This document shows, one piece after another, positions 8,599-16,156 of a stretch of DNA of 26,952 nucleotides. A program made the position numbers and the translations under genes. Position 1 is the stretch's first letter. Each line of letters starts with the position of its first letter. Below the pieces are notes generated by a model. The model saw only the letters and a program-made list of their open reading frames with translations. It searched no databases and was not told the origin of the DNA. The DNA lies in the NCBI GenBank assembly GCA_035286365.1, contig DATHJZ010000216.1, positions 1 through 26,952 on the forward strand, given 5' to 3'. This DNA comes from CADEED01 sp035286365. Its GTDB lineage: Bacteria; Pseudomonadota; Gammaproteobacteria; Steroidobacterales; Steroidobacteraceae.

Positions 8599-8730
8599 AT
8601 GCATTTAAGTAAGAACATGCGTCTTTGCAGTGCCGCGCGGGCGTCCCGCTGCGACGCGTCCTGGTCATCCAAGACTAACTACCTCAACCTGGGTCCTCGT
8701 TACACGCTGGGAGCACGTTACGAGTTCTGA
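8599..8730 (+). pseudogene. TonB-dependent receptor remnant (start fused to C-terminus)
   Basis: This is a 43-codon open frame with an ATG preceded by GAGGGG at good spacing. It ends in YLNLGPRYTLGARYEF, the form expected of the last beta-strand of a TonB-dependent outer-membrane receptor: alternating residues, terminal Phe. The N-terminal part is short and has no clear signal peptide, and plug and barrel are absent. Upstream operators and a downstream intrinsic terminator remain. The simplest reading is an internal deletion of a roughly 2.5-3 kb receptor gene that once served the neighbouring MFS/GH3 unit. A chance small ORF is possible, but the C-terminal signature together with promoter and terminator makes that less likely. 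Confidence 0.6.
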
Positions 8731-8743
8731 TAATCGGCAATGA

Positions 8744-8763
8744 GGGGCCGCTCGAACGGCCCC
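8744..8763 (+). terminator. GC hairpin just after the receptor remnant
   Basis: GGGGCCG, a 6-nt loop, then CGGCCCC forms a perfect 7-bp stem 13 nt after the remnant's stop codon. No T-tract follows, so it is at best a weak terminator or an mRNA-stabilising hairpin. Confidence 0.4.
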
Positions 8764-8851
8764 CATGTGCATCTCGTCTATGCAGCGCGTCGTTCCGCGA
8801 GTGCCCGGCTCCGCACTGATCCCGGGTAGTCGAGGCGCCGCGCTGGCTTAG

Positions 8852-8886
8852 AAGGCCGCTGGTCCCCCCGGCGGCCTTATTTTTTT
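8852..8886 (+). terminator. Rho-independent terminator
   Basis: AAGGCCGC and GCGGCCTT form a perfect 8-bp stem around an 11-nt loop, followed by A and seven T residues (8880-8886). It is correctly oriented to end plus-strand transcription through the receptor remnant and insulates the DUF1080 gene beginning at 8938. Confidence 0.85.
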
Positions 8887-8937
8887 GCGCGTTGATGATA
8901 TTTTGCACACCGCGCAGAAGAACAACGGGGGACCATC

Positions 8938-9729
8938 ATGAGAACGGGAATTGCGCTGGCGACGTTGCTGGCGTTCGGCGTGTGCGCCTCGATCAGGGCA
9001 CAAGAGGCGCCCGCGAAGGACGGCGAATGGCACTCGCTGTTCAATGGCAAGGACTTGTCCGGCTGGACGATCAAGATCGCCAAGCACGCGCTCAACGAAA
9101 ACTATGCCGATACGTTTCGCGTCGAGGACGGCATCATCAAGGTGGCGTACGACAAGTACGGCAAATTCGACGAGCAGTTCGGACACCTTTATTCCAACCA
9201 GGCGTACTCGCAATACATCCTGCGGCTGGAATACAAGATCACGGGAAAAGCCGTCGCGGATTCACCGCCCTGGGCCAAGCTCAACAGCGGCGTGATGATC
9301 CATTCACAGTCCCCGCTGACGCTCGAACTCAATCAGCTCTGGCCTGCCAGCATGGAGTTCCAGTTTCTCGCCGGTGGCGCCACCGCGGGCAAACAGACCG
9401 GCAATGTGTGCACGCCCGGCACCAATCTCGAGATGAAGGGCAAGCTCGTGACCGACCACATCATCGACTCCACCGCGAAGATGCCGGCGGTCGATGAATG
9501 GGTGAACGTCGAGGTCGAAGTGCGCGGCAATGACGAGGTGATCCATCGCGTCAATGGCGTCGACGTGCTGCGCTATCAGCACCCGCAGCTCGACCCGCGA
9601 GAAGTCAGCGCGCAGAAACTGATGGCGGCCGGTGCGCCGTTGCAGCTGTCTTTCGGGCACATTGCGCTGCAGGCGGAGAGCCAGGAAGTCTGGTTCCGCA
9701 ACATTCGAATCAAGCAGCTGGATAAGTAG
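8938..9729 (+). CDS. DUF1080 (3-keto-disaccharide hydrolase domain) exported protein
   Basis: A 263-residue exported protein with a signal peptide at 1-22 (cleavage near I-R-A-Q) and a single DUF1080 concanavalin-like beta-sandwich. The diagnostic opening SLFNGKDLSGWT lies near residues 34-45. Later conserved segments are N-S-G-V-M-I-H and E-F-Q-F-L, and the end is V-W-F-R-N-I-R-I-K. Pfam names this domain 3-keto-disaccharide hydrolase; some members act on 3-keto-glycosides, others are only predicted. GGGGGA precedes the ATG. It is a monocistronic gene after a terminator. Proximity to GH3 and GH78 genes makes a role in glycoside breakdown plausible, but no 3-dehydrogenase partner gene is in the window. 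Confidence 0.85.
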   Translation: MRTGIALATLLAFGVCASIRAQEAPAKDGEWHSLFNGKDLSGWTIKIAKHALNENYADTFRVEDGIIKVAYDKYGKFDEQFGHLYSNQAYSQYILRLEYKITGKAVADSPPWAKLNSGVMIHSQSPLTLELNQLWPASMEFQFLAGGATAGKQTGNVCTPGTNLEMKGKLVTDHIIDSTAKMPAVDEWVNVEVEVRGNDEVIHRVNGVDVLRYQHPQLDPREVSAQKLMAAGAPLQLSFGHIALQAESQEVWFRNIRIKQLDK

Positions 9730-9913
9730 GCACCCCAATCTGGTGCCGCGCCTGGTGCGGGTGATCCTGGGTGCACTGCCCAAGACGTCGAGCATTCGCA
9801 CGGGCGCTGCGCTGCCGACATAATCTGCGGGTTTTCATGGACTTGGCACGCAAGCTCCAAGGAACGGGCGGCGGCTGCCGTCTAATGGGTGACTTCCAGA
9901 AAAATGACACCGG

Positions 9914-10444
9914 ATGGATGACCAGGCGCTAATCCGAAAGGCTCAGGGCGGGGATGCGAATTCCTTCGCGGAGCTTTTGGATTTGCACTACGACACGATC
10001 TACCGGTTCGCCTGGAAGTGGTGCGGCCACAAGGCGAACGCCGAGGACATCGCGCAGCTGGCCTGCATCAAGCTGGCGTCAAGTCTCAAGCAGTTCCGTT
10101 TCCAGTCGGCTTTCACGAGCTGGCTGTATCGCCTCGTGATCAGCTGCGCGCAGGACTGGCAACGCAGCCAGGCGCGCCACGATCACGACGAGATGCCCGA
10201 AACGGAAACCGTGGGCGAATCGTCGCCGGCCGAGGACCGCATCTACCTCACGCAGCTGCTCGAACAGCTTGGTGAGCTCGGCGAAGGCATGAAGGAGACC
10301 GCGCTGCTGGTGCACGCGGAGGGCATGAGCCACGCCGAGGCGGGCGTCGTGCTCGGAGTTTCGGAATCCACGATTTCCTGGCGGCTTCACACGATTCGCA
10401 AGCACATGAGCAAGAGTGAAGCGCGCCAGAGCAGCAATGGATAG
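9914..10444 (+). CDS. ECF-type RNA polymerase sigma factor
   Basis: A 176-residue group IV sigma factor. Region 2 spans about residues 8-85 (D-L-H-Y-D-T-I-Y-R-F-A-W and N-A-E-D-I-A-Q). Region 4 spans about 125-172, with the helix-turn-helix M-S-H-A-E-A-G-V-V-L-G-V-S-E-S-T-I-S-W-R-L. The acidic linker (about 95-112) is usual. No classic anti-sigma gene with a zinc-binding domain follows. Instead a membrane VWA protein starts 9 bp downstream on the same strand, and its short cytoplasmic N-terminus could play that role (inference). No autoregulated promoter can be called from one site. Confidence 0.93.
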   Translation: MDDQALIRKAQGGDANSFAELLDLHYDTIYRFAWKWCGHKANAEDIAQLACIKLASSLKQFRFQSAFTSWLYRLVISCAQDWQRSQARHDHDEMPETETVGESSPAEDRIYLTQLLEQLGELGEGMKETALLVHAEGMSHAEAGVVLGVSESTISWRLHTIRKHMSKSEARQSSNG

Positions 10445-10453
10445 CGGCAGCCA

Positions 10454-12838
10454 ATGAAACCCAAATCCTACGAAAAGTTGCTCGAGGAAACGGCCGCACC
10501 GCCGCCGGATCCCCAGGCGCGTGTGCTCGCCAAGCGCGCAGCGCTGGCGGAGTTCAATCGTGTTCATGCGGCTGCCGCCGCGCAGCAGCCCAAACTCGGC
10601 TTCTTCCAAGGTTTGTCAGGAGCGTTCCGTCATTCCCGTGAGAGTCAATCACACGGGAGCGATGTCATGGGCTGGAACTCGAAGTCGAGAATGTTGGCGG
10701 GCGCGGCGAGCATCTGCGTCGCGGTGCTCGGGTTCGCGGTGATCTGGCCGATGATGAAGAACGGCGATGCCGCGCGCCTGCTCGAAAAAACACCCGCGGA
10801 ATCTGTGGCGGTCGAGCCCGTGCGCTCCGATGTCCCCGCTGCCGGGCCCGCGGCATCCGCTTCCACGATGAGCGAAACGCCGGCAATCGCCGCGACGGCG
10901 CCCGCGCAAACACCGGGCACCGCGGAAGCGGCGTCACGTAGATCGGCGGATGTGCAGCGCCCGCCGGTGCGCGTCGAGGCCGAAAACAAGGTCGCCCAGT
11001 CAGGCGAGGAAACATTTGCCTTTGCACCGCCGACAGAAGCGCCACTCGCCGCGACCGGAGCGGTCAAGGACGAGCGCGCGCAGCAGGACGCCCCGGTGGC
11101 AGTCGATGCGATCACGGTGGAGGATATTGGCAAGCTTCCTGATACCTCCGCGAATGAGGCGCTGCAGCGTGTGCCGAATGTGCGCGTGGATCGCCAGCCG
11201 CCGGCCGACCCGGCCTCGGCGGCACCGCCGAAATCCAGAGAGGCCGACAGCCTCAATGAAGTCATCGTCACCGGCGCGCGTGGGCGGTCGAAAGCGGCTC
11301 CGCACAAGGGTGTTGCCCCGCCGGCGGGCGGTGGTGCGAATCCATTCGAAGGAATGCTCGCCAGGCGCGCCAATATCGCCATCGAGCCCAAGGCTGCCGA
11401 GCCGCCCGAGGGCCGCGACAAGTTCGAGCACTTCGATCTCAATACCGTCAAGCAAGTGGCCGAAGGAGAAAATCGGTTCTCCACGTTCTCTGCCGACGTC
11501 GATACATCTTCTTACAGCTTCGTGCGCCGGCAGCTGAACGCGGGAATCCTGCCGCAAAAAGACGCGGTGCGCTCCGAGGAGATGATCAACTACTTCGACT
11601 ATTCCTGGCCGGTGGCGGAGTCGCGCGAGCGGCCGTTCCGCCCGACCGTGGTAGTTAGCGACTCGCCCTGGGGCAAGGGCCGCAAGCTGGTCCACATCGG
11701 CATCAAGGGATACGAGCTCGATGCGCGCCAGCGTCCGGACGCGAACCTCGTGCTGCTGCTCGACGTGAGCGGCTCCATGTCTTCGCCCGACAAGCTGCCG
11801 CTGGTGAAGGAATCCATGCGGATGATGGTGAACGGGCTCAAGGCCACGGATTCAGTCGCGATTGTCGTCTACGCGGGTGCGGCCGGGATGGTCCTGCCGC
11901 CAACGCCGGTCGGCGAGAAGGAGAAGATTCTCGCGGCGCTCGAAAGTCTCACGCCCGGAGGCTCGACCGCGGGCGCCGAAGGCATCGAACTCGCCTATCA
12001 ACTCGCGGAGCGGTCCTTTCGCAAGGAAGGCGTCAATCGCATCCTGCTGTGCACCGACGGCGACTTCAATGTCGGCATCGACAACACGAACGAGCTCAAG
12101 GGCTTCGTCGAGCGCAGGCGCGAGAAGGGCATCTTCCTGTCTGTGCTCGGCTTCGGCCAGGGCAACTATCGCGATGAGCTTGCGCAGGCGCTGGCGCAGA
12201 ACGGCAACGGCGTCGCCGCGTACATCGACACGCTGAGCGAGGCGCAGAAGGTGCTGGTGAAGGAGGCGGGTGCGTCGCTGTTCACGATCGCGAAGGACGT
12301 GAAGCTGCAGGTGGAATTCAATCCCGCCACGGTCGCGGAATATCGTTTGGTGGGCTACGAAACCCGTGCATTGAAACGCGAAGACTTCAACAACGACGCC
12401 GTGGATGCCGGGGATGTGGGTTCGGGCCACAGCGTCACGGCTATCTACGAGATCACGCCGGTCGGTGTCGACGCGCGCATGATCGAGCCGAGCCGTTATG
12501 CGAAGGAGAAGGCGCCCGCCGCCGTGAGCGGTACGGGCGGCGAATACGGCTTCCTCAGGATTCGCTACAAACTACCCGAGAGCAGGCAGTCGCAGCTGAT
12601 CGAAGAACCGATCGGGATGGAACGCAAGCAGGTTCCGGAGACCATCTCGCGCGACGTGCAGTTCTCCACGGCCGTGGCGGGCTTCGCGCAACTGCTGCGC
12701 GGCGGCCAGTACACCGGTGCGCTGAGTTACGACGACGTGATCAAGCAGGCGCTCGCGGCGCGCGGCGACGACCCGTTCGGCTATCGCAACGAGTTCGTGC
12801 AACTGGTGCGTCGCGCTCAGGGCGCGCGTGGGATGTAG
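10454..12838 (+). CDS. membrane-anchored VWA domain protein (YfbK-like) with TonB-plug-like segments
   Basis: A 794-residue protein resembling E. coli YfbK. A cytoplasmic segment (1-79) is followed by one membrane helix (about 80-98) and a low-complexity Ala/Pro stretch. Residues 220-245 (ITVEDIGKLPD, then EALQRVPNVRV) and 269-276 (EVIVTGAR) read like the plug and N-terminal signature of TonB-dependent receptors, but in reversed order. A vWF_A N-terminal domain (about 330-425) precedes the VWA domain with MIDAS motif D437-V-S-G-S and T-D-G-D, then a DUF3520-like C-terminal domain (about 615-785). The gene follows the sigma factor by 9 bp, so the two are co-expressed. Function is unknown; a sensor or anti-sigma-like partner of the ECF factor is a guess. 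Confidence 0.88.
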   Translation: MKPKSYEKLLEETAAPPPDPQARVLAKRAALAEFNRVHAAAAAQQPKLGFFQGLSGAFRHSRESQSHGSDVMGWNSKSRMLAGAASICVAVLGFAVIWPMMKNGDAARLLEKTPAESVAVEPVRSDVPAAGPAASASTMSETPAIAATAPAQTPGTAEAASRRSADVQRPPVRVEAENKVAQSGEETFAFAPPTEAPLAATGAVKDERAQQDAPVAVDAITVEDIGKLPDTSANEALQRVPNVRVDRQPPADPASAAPPKSREADSLNEVIVTGARGRSKAAPHKGVAPPAGGGANPFEGMLARRANIAIEPKAAEPPEGRDKFEHFDLNTVKQVAEGENRFSTFSADVDTSSYSFVRRQLNAGILPQKDAVRSEEMINYFDYSWPVAESRERPFRPTVVVSDSPWGKGRKLVHIGIKGYELDARQRPDANLVLLLDVSGSMSSPDKLPLVKESMRMMVNGLKATDSVAIVVYAGAAGMVLPPTPVGEKEKILAALESLTPGGSTAGAEGIELAYQLAERSFRKEGVNRILLCTDGDFNVGIDNTNELKGFVERRREKGIFLSVLGFGQGNYRDELAQALAQNGNGVAAYIDTLSEAQKVLVKEAGASLFTIAKDVKLQVEFNPATVAEYRLVGYETRALKREDFNNDAVDAGDVGSGHSVTAIYEITPVGVDARMIEPSRYAKEKAPAAVSGTGGEYGFLRIRYKLPESRQSQLIEEPIGMERKQVPETISRDVQFSTAVAGFAQLLRGGQYTGALSYDDVIKQALAARGDDPFGYRNEFVQLVRRAQGARGM

Positions 12839-12862
12839 CCCAGAGCGCGCGTGCCAGGTAGC

Positions 12863-12883
12863 GCGAGCCAGCCATCGGCTCGC
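12863..12883 (+). terminator. hairpin after the VWA gene, no T-tract
   Basis: GCGAGCC, a 7-nt loop, then GGCTCGC forms a perfect 7-bp stem 24 bp after the VWA stop. No run of T follows, so termination is uncertain. Confidence 0.3.
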
Positions 12884-12969
12884 CGCTGGCCGTCGTAACC
12901 CCCTGAGATGACTGGATTTCGATGGAGCTTCTGCCCGTCCCGCCGCGCATATAGAAGAATAACCTTGCA

Positions 12970-12988
12970 AATGAGAATTCTTCTCATG
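12970..12988. promoter_or_regulatory. Fur box
   Basis: AATGAGAATTCTTCTCATG, preceded by GCA, closely matches the known Fur operator form GCAAATGAGAAT-n-ATTCTCATT. The arms TGAGAA (12972-12977) and TTCTCA (12981-12986) are perfectly inverted. It lies 34 bp before the truncated DUF4198-like mini-gene and upstream of the PepSY/DUF2271/DUF4198/ApbE genes, predicting iron repression of that operon. Confidence 0.8.
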
Positions 12989-13022
12989 TAGCGTTCGCGC
13001 TGGTTCAGCCAAGGGCCCCGTC

Positions 13023-13145
13023 ATGTTCAGCAGAAAAGCGCTCCTCTCAGCTGCCGGAGCGCTGGTGTTCGCGTCCCGCGTCTTTGCACATTCTCCCTAC
13101 CTGCTTGCGAACGAGTTCGACGTGGCGCTCGGCGTCGGCGAGTAG
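13023..13145 (+). pseudogene. truncated DUF4198-like exported protein (40 codons)
   Basis: A 40-codon frame encodes a full signal peptide (MFSRKALLSAAGALVFASRV, then F-A) followed by H-S-P-Y-L-L-A-N-E-F and a stop at 13143. The His plus hydrophobic P-Y-L-L start just after the cleavage site resembles the mature N-terminus of DUF4198-type proteins, such as the complete one at 14347-15150 (A-R-A-W-L-L-P). It is the first gene after the Fur box, and the PepSY gene starts 11 bp after its stop. It may be a 3'-truncated gene kept as a leader, or a genuine small exported peptide. The family assignment is tentative. Confidence 0.5.
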
Positions 13146-13156
13146 TCAGACTTCGC

Positions 13157-13768
13157 ATGGAACCGCGTCGCCGGATGATGTTGTATCGGACGATGCACCA
13201 GTGGCACTGGATCAGTGCCGCGGTCTGCCTGGCTGCGCTGCTGTTGTTCAGCATCACCGGCGTGACCCTCAACCACGCCCAGGCGATCAGCGCGCAGCCG
13301 CGCGTGATCAAACACGCAGTGCAGTTGCCACCGGGCCTGCGCGCACAGATTGCAGGCGTGCGTGGCGCCGCGGATCCGGTCCCGGCTGAGCTCGCGGAGT
13401 GGATCGCGGGCGAGTTCGACGTTGCGGTGCGCGGCGCCACGCCCGAGTGGTCGGACGAGGAGCTCTATCTGTCGGCGCCGGGCCCGGGCCGAGACGCGTG
13501 GGTGTCCATCGATCGCGCCAGCGGCGCCGCAAGGTCGGAGTCCACGGACCGCGGCTGGGTCGCCTATTTCAACGACCTGCACAAGGGTCGCAATACCGGC
13601 GTCGTCTGGATGCTGTTCATCGATCTGGTCGCCGCCGCCTGCCTGTTCTTCTCGATCACCGGACTGGTGTTGCTCGTGATACAGGCAAAACAGCGCCAGG
13701 CGACCTGGCCGCTCGTCACGGGCGGCATCGGCATCGTCGTCGCATTGATGATCTTCTTCGCACATTGA
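13157..13768 (+). CDS. PepSY-associated transmembrane protein
   Basis: A 203-residue inner-membrane protein of the PepSY-associated TM family. Helices are near 18-38, 148-170 and 180-201, with a periplasmic loop between the first two. Candidate haem or metal ligands at the membrane edges are H14 and H17 (MHQWHW), H40 (T-L-N-H) and H142 (D-L-H-K-G); the L-H-x-G motif and spaced histidines are typical of PepSY_TM proteins linked to iron-siderophore reduction. It lies downstream of a Fur box and just before the flavinylated DUF2271 gene, so a role in passing electrons across the membrane to an extracytoplasmic flavin is likely. The exact electron donor and acceptor are unknown. Confidence 0.85.
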   Translation: MEPRRRMMLYRTMHQWHWISAAVCLAALLLFSITGVTLNHAQAISAQPRVIKHAVQLPPGLRAQIAGVRGAADPVPAELAEWIAGEFDVAVRGATPEWSDEELYLSAPGPGRDAWVSIDRASGAARSESTDRGWVAYFNDLHKGRNTGVVWMLFIDLVAAACLFFSITGLVLLVIQAKQRQATWPLVTGGIGIVVALMIFFAH

Positions 13769-13789
13769 TTGGTTAGTCGGAGCAAACGA

Positions 13790-14317
13790 ATGATCGGAAA
13801 AGTCAGAAGCGCCCTGGGTACTTGCGTGATGGCCGTGTCGCTCGCGCTGGGCGCAGCGCCCGTCTCCGCGGCGCAGCTCGAGCTGAACGTCGAGATTCCC
13901 ACGCTGCCGGTGGCCGAATACCACCGTCCTTACGTCGCCATCTGGATCGAAGGAGCGGATCAGACCATCGCCGCCAATCTCGCCGTCTGGTACCAGACGC
14001 GCGGCGATCACACCAAGTGGCTGCCGGACCTGCGCCAGTGGTGGCGTCGCGGCGGGCGCGATCTGAAAGTGCCGGTGGACGGATTGACGGGCGCGACGCG
14101 CCCGGTGGGCCAGCACATTCTCAAATTCGACGCCAAGGCCGAGCCGCTGGCCAAGCTTGCGCCGGGCAAATACGAGCTCGTGGTCGAAGCGGTGCGCGAG
14201 GTCGGCGGGCGCGAAGCAGTGCGTATTCCCTTCGAATGGCCCATCAAGGCCACGCAACAGGGCGCCGCCCGCGGCACCAAGGAGCTCGGCGCCGTGGCGC
14301 TGAAGCTGAATCCGTGA
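13790..14317 (+). CDS. DUF2271 periplasmic protein with flavinylation motif
   Basis: A 175-residue exported protein (signal peptide about 1-24, ending V-S-A-A) of the DUF2271 family. The ATG at 13790 is preceded by GGAG; an in-frame TTG at 13769 lacks this. Residues 97-103 read D-G-L-T-G-A-T, an exact match to the ApbE flavinylation motif Dxx(S/T)GA(S/T), so FMN would be attached to T103. The conserved Y-V-A-I-W-I-E segment and the W-rich P-D-L-R-Q-W-W-R region fit the family. An ApbE gene lies 0.8 kb downstream in the same operon and a PepSY membrane protein just upstream. I infer a covalent-FMN electron carrier in the periplasm, under iron control through the upstream Fur box. Confidence 0.88.
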   Translation: MIGKVRSALGTCVMAVSLALGAAPVSAAQLELNVEIPTLPVAEYHRPYVAIWIEGADQTIAANLAVWYQTRGDHTKWLPDLRQWWRRGGRDLKVPVDGLTGATRPVGQHILKFDAKAEPLAKLAPGKYELVVEAVREVGGREAVRIPFEWPIKATQQGAARGTKELGAVALKLNP

Positions 14318-14346
14318 ACGTCGCAATAGTTAGCCGGGGTGCATTC

Positions 14347-15150
14347 ATGAAAACGAAGCTCGCGGGAATGTCGCTGTTGTTGCTGGCGCTGGCTCCGGGT
14401 GTGAGCCTCGCCGCCCGGGCATGGCTGCTGCCGTCCCAGACGATGCTGGCGCGCTCGGGTGGCTGGGTCACGGTCGACGCCGCCATGGCGGACGACCTGT
14501 TCTCGTTCAACCAGGGCGCGATGCCGGTCGATGAACTGGTCGTGACCGGGCCGGATGGTCAGCCGGTCGCCGGGCAGAACATCGCCAAGGGCAAGACGCG
14601 CAGCAGCGTGGATTTCGAGCTGCGTCAGCCGGGCTCGTATCGCATCGCGGTCGCGGACGACATGGTGATGGCGCGCTGGGAAGAGGAGGGCAAGCCGAAG
14701 CGCTGGCGCGGCACGCCTGCAGAAATGGCGGCTGGCATTCCCGCCACTGCGGAAAAGCTCGACCTGCAGCAGATGCAGCGCCGCGTCGAAACTTTCGTCA
14801 GCGTCGGCGCGCCGACGGAACTGAAGGGCAGCGGCACGGGACTCGAACTCGTACCCACCACGCATCCCAACGATCTGTACGCCGGTGAGACGGCGAAGTT
14901 CCGCTTTCTGCTCGACGGCAAGCCGGCGCCGGATCTCGCGGTGGAGATCATCGCGGGCGGTACGCGCTATCGCGATGCGCCGAACGAAATGCGATTGAAG
15001 ACGGACAAGGACGGCGCCGTCAGCGTGCAGTGGCCGGCGGCCGGCCTGTACTGGCTCGACGCGTCGGTGGAAGACGAGAACGCCGCGGTGCCGAAAGTGA
15101 AGAAGCGGCGCGCGTCGTACAACGCGACGTTCGAAGTGCTGACGCAGTAG
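14347..15150 (+). CDS. DUF4198 periplasmic protein
   Basis: A 267-residue exported protein (signal peptide about 1-22) with a DUF4198 beta-sandwich, a family often found with metal-uptake or nickel/iron-linked genes. The mature start A-R-A-W-L-L-P-S and G-G-W-V-T-V-D-A-A-M-A-D-D-L-F are typical. A later segment (D-L-Y-A-G-E-T-A-K-F-R-F-L-L-D-G-K) resembles the carboxypeptidase-regulatory-like half. Start ATG at 14347 follows GGGGT. It sits between the DUF2271 and ApbE genes, 29 bp after one and 1 bp before the other, so it belongs to the same functional unit. Its biochemical role is not known. Confidence 0.85.
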   Translation: MKTKLAGMSLLLLALAPGVSLAARAWLLPSQTMLARSGGWVTVDAAMADDLFSFNQGAMPVDELVVTGPDGQPVAGQNIAKGKTRSSVDFELRQPGSYRIAVADDMVMARWEEEGKPKRWRGTPAEMAAGIPATAEKLDLQQMQRRVETFVSVGAPTELKGSGTGLELVPTTHPNDLYAGETAKFRFLLDGKPAPDLAVEIIAGGTRYRDAPNEMRLKTDKDGAVSVQWPAAGLYWLDASVEDENAAVPKVKKRRASYNATFEVLTQ

Positions 15151-15151
15151 T

Positions 15152-16156
15152 TTGTTGCGCTTCTTCCTGGCTGCGGCGAGCCTCGCGCTGGCCGGCTGCG
15201 CGACGCTTGCGCCGGCGCGCGAGACGCTGCTGCAGGGTGAGACCATGGGCAGCGCATGGACCGTGAAGGTCGTGGGCGCGCTGCCGAGGCCGGCGGCCGA
15301 GCTCCAGGCTGGCGCGCAGACGCGCTTCGAAGCGGTGAACATGGCGTTGAGTACGTATCGCGCGGACTCCGCGCTGAGCACGTTCAACGACGATGCATCG
15401 GGCGGCTGGGTGGACATTGATCCGGAACTCGCCGCGGTGATGGACTATGGCTTGAGTCTCGCGCAGCGCAGTGATGGCTTCTACGACATCACCGTCGGGC
15501 CGCTCGTGAACCTGTGGGGCTTTGGGCCCGTGGCAAGTCAACGCGTGCCGGACGCGGCCGCAATCGCCGCGGCGCGCGCGCGCGTGGGCTGGCAAAAAGT
15601 CGAGGTGGATACCGCCCGGCGCCGCGCGCGCAAGGCACCCGGGGTGCGCGTGGACCTGTCGTCGCTCGGCAAGGGCCGTGGCGTCGACCGCGTGGCCGAA
15701 TACCTCGACTCAGTCGGAGTGACTAACTACCTCATCGACTTGTCGGGCAAGCTGCGCGCGCGCGGCCACAACGTGGCGGGCGCCGCCTGGCGCGTGGCGG
15801 TGGAACGTCCCGGCGCCGACAATGCCGCGGCCGCGGATTCCGCCGTGTCCGTCACGCTGCGCGACGCCAGCATCGCAACGGCGGGCGACTATCGCCGCTA
15901 TTTCGAAGTGGACGGTCGGCATTACTCCCACATCATCGATCCCCATACGGGTTTTCCCGTGGATTCCGCCACGCTGTCAGCCACGGCAATGGGCGTCACC
16001 TGCATGGAAGCCGATGCGCTCGCAACCGTGCTCATGGTGATGCCGCCCGGGCCCGCCCTGCGGCTGGCAAATGAGGCAAATATTCCCGCGCTGCTGATCG
16101 GGCGCGGGAGCGCCAGCTTCCGGCTCACACCCAGCGCAACCTGGCGCGCCGAATAG
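15152..16156 (+). CDS. apbE: FAD:protein FMN transferase (ApbE), lipoprotein
   Basis: A 334-residue periplasmic enzyme that transfers FMN from FAD to a Thr/Ser of target proteins, using Mg2+. The TTG start (15152, or the adjacent TTG at 15155) directly follows the DUF4198 stop and gives a lipoprotein signal with lipobox LAGC (Cys16). Family motifs include E-T-M-G-S-A-W-T-V (about 30), GVRVDLSSLGKGRGVDR (164-180), HIIDPHTGFP (260-269) and the metal-site region E-A-D-A-L-A-T. The usual I-D-L-G-G-N-L is changed to I-D-L-S-G-K-L. The obvious substrate is the DUF2271 protein encoded 0.8 kb upstream, which has a D-G-L-T-G-A-T site. It is the last gene of the Fur-box operon. Confidence 0.92.
   Translation: MLRFFLAAASLALAGCATLAPARETLLQGETMGSAWTVKVVGALPRPAAELQAGAQTRFEAVNMALSTYRADSALSTFNDDASGGWVDIDPELAAVMDYGLSLAQRSDGFYDITVGPLVNLWGFGPVASQRVPDAAAIAAARARVGWQKVEVDTARRRARKAPGVRVDLSSLGKGRGVDRVAEYLDSVGVTNYLIDLSGKLRARGHNVAGAAWRVAVERPGADNAAAADSAVSVTLRDASIATAGDYRRYFEVDGRHYSHIIDPHTGFPVDSATLSATAMGVTCMEADALATVLMVMPPGPALRLANEANIPALLIGRGSASFRLTPSATWRAE

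Noticed and set aside
8294..8668. N-terminal extension of the MFS transporter to 542 residues
   Set aside because: The extra 125 residues are polar, contain no membrane helix and overlap operator-like palindromes; a TTG with a strong ribosome site at 8293 gives a normal-length transporter.
9729..9747. Small hairpin GGCACC/GGTGCC at the end of the DUF1080 gene as a terminator
   Set aside because: Six base pairs only, overlapping the stop codon, with no T-tract.
13822..14346. Upstream extension of the DUF4198 frame to 442 residues
   Set aside because: It would overlap nearly all of the DUF2271 gene in another frame and bury the signal peptide; the ATG at 14347 has a ribosome site and starts a signal peptide.
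13097..15417. Long minus-strand frames (409 and 469 codons) across the PepSY-ApbE operon
   Set aside because: Arg/His/Ala-rich translations without motifs, antisense to four recognisable genes.
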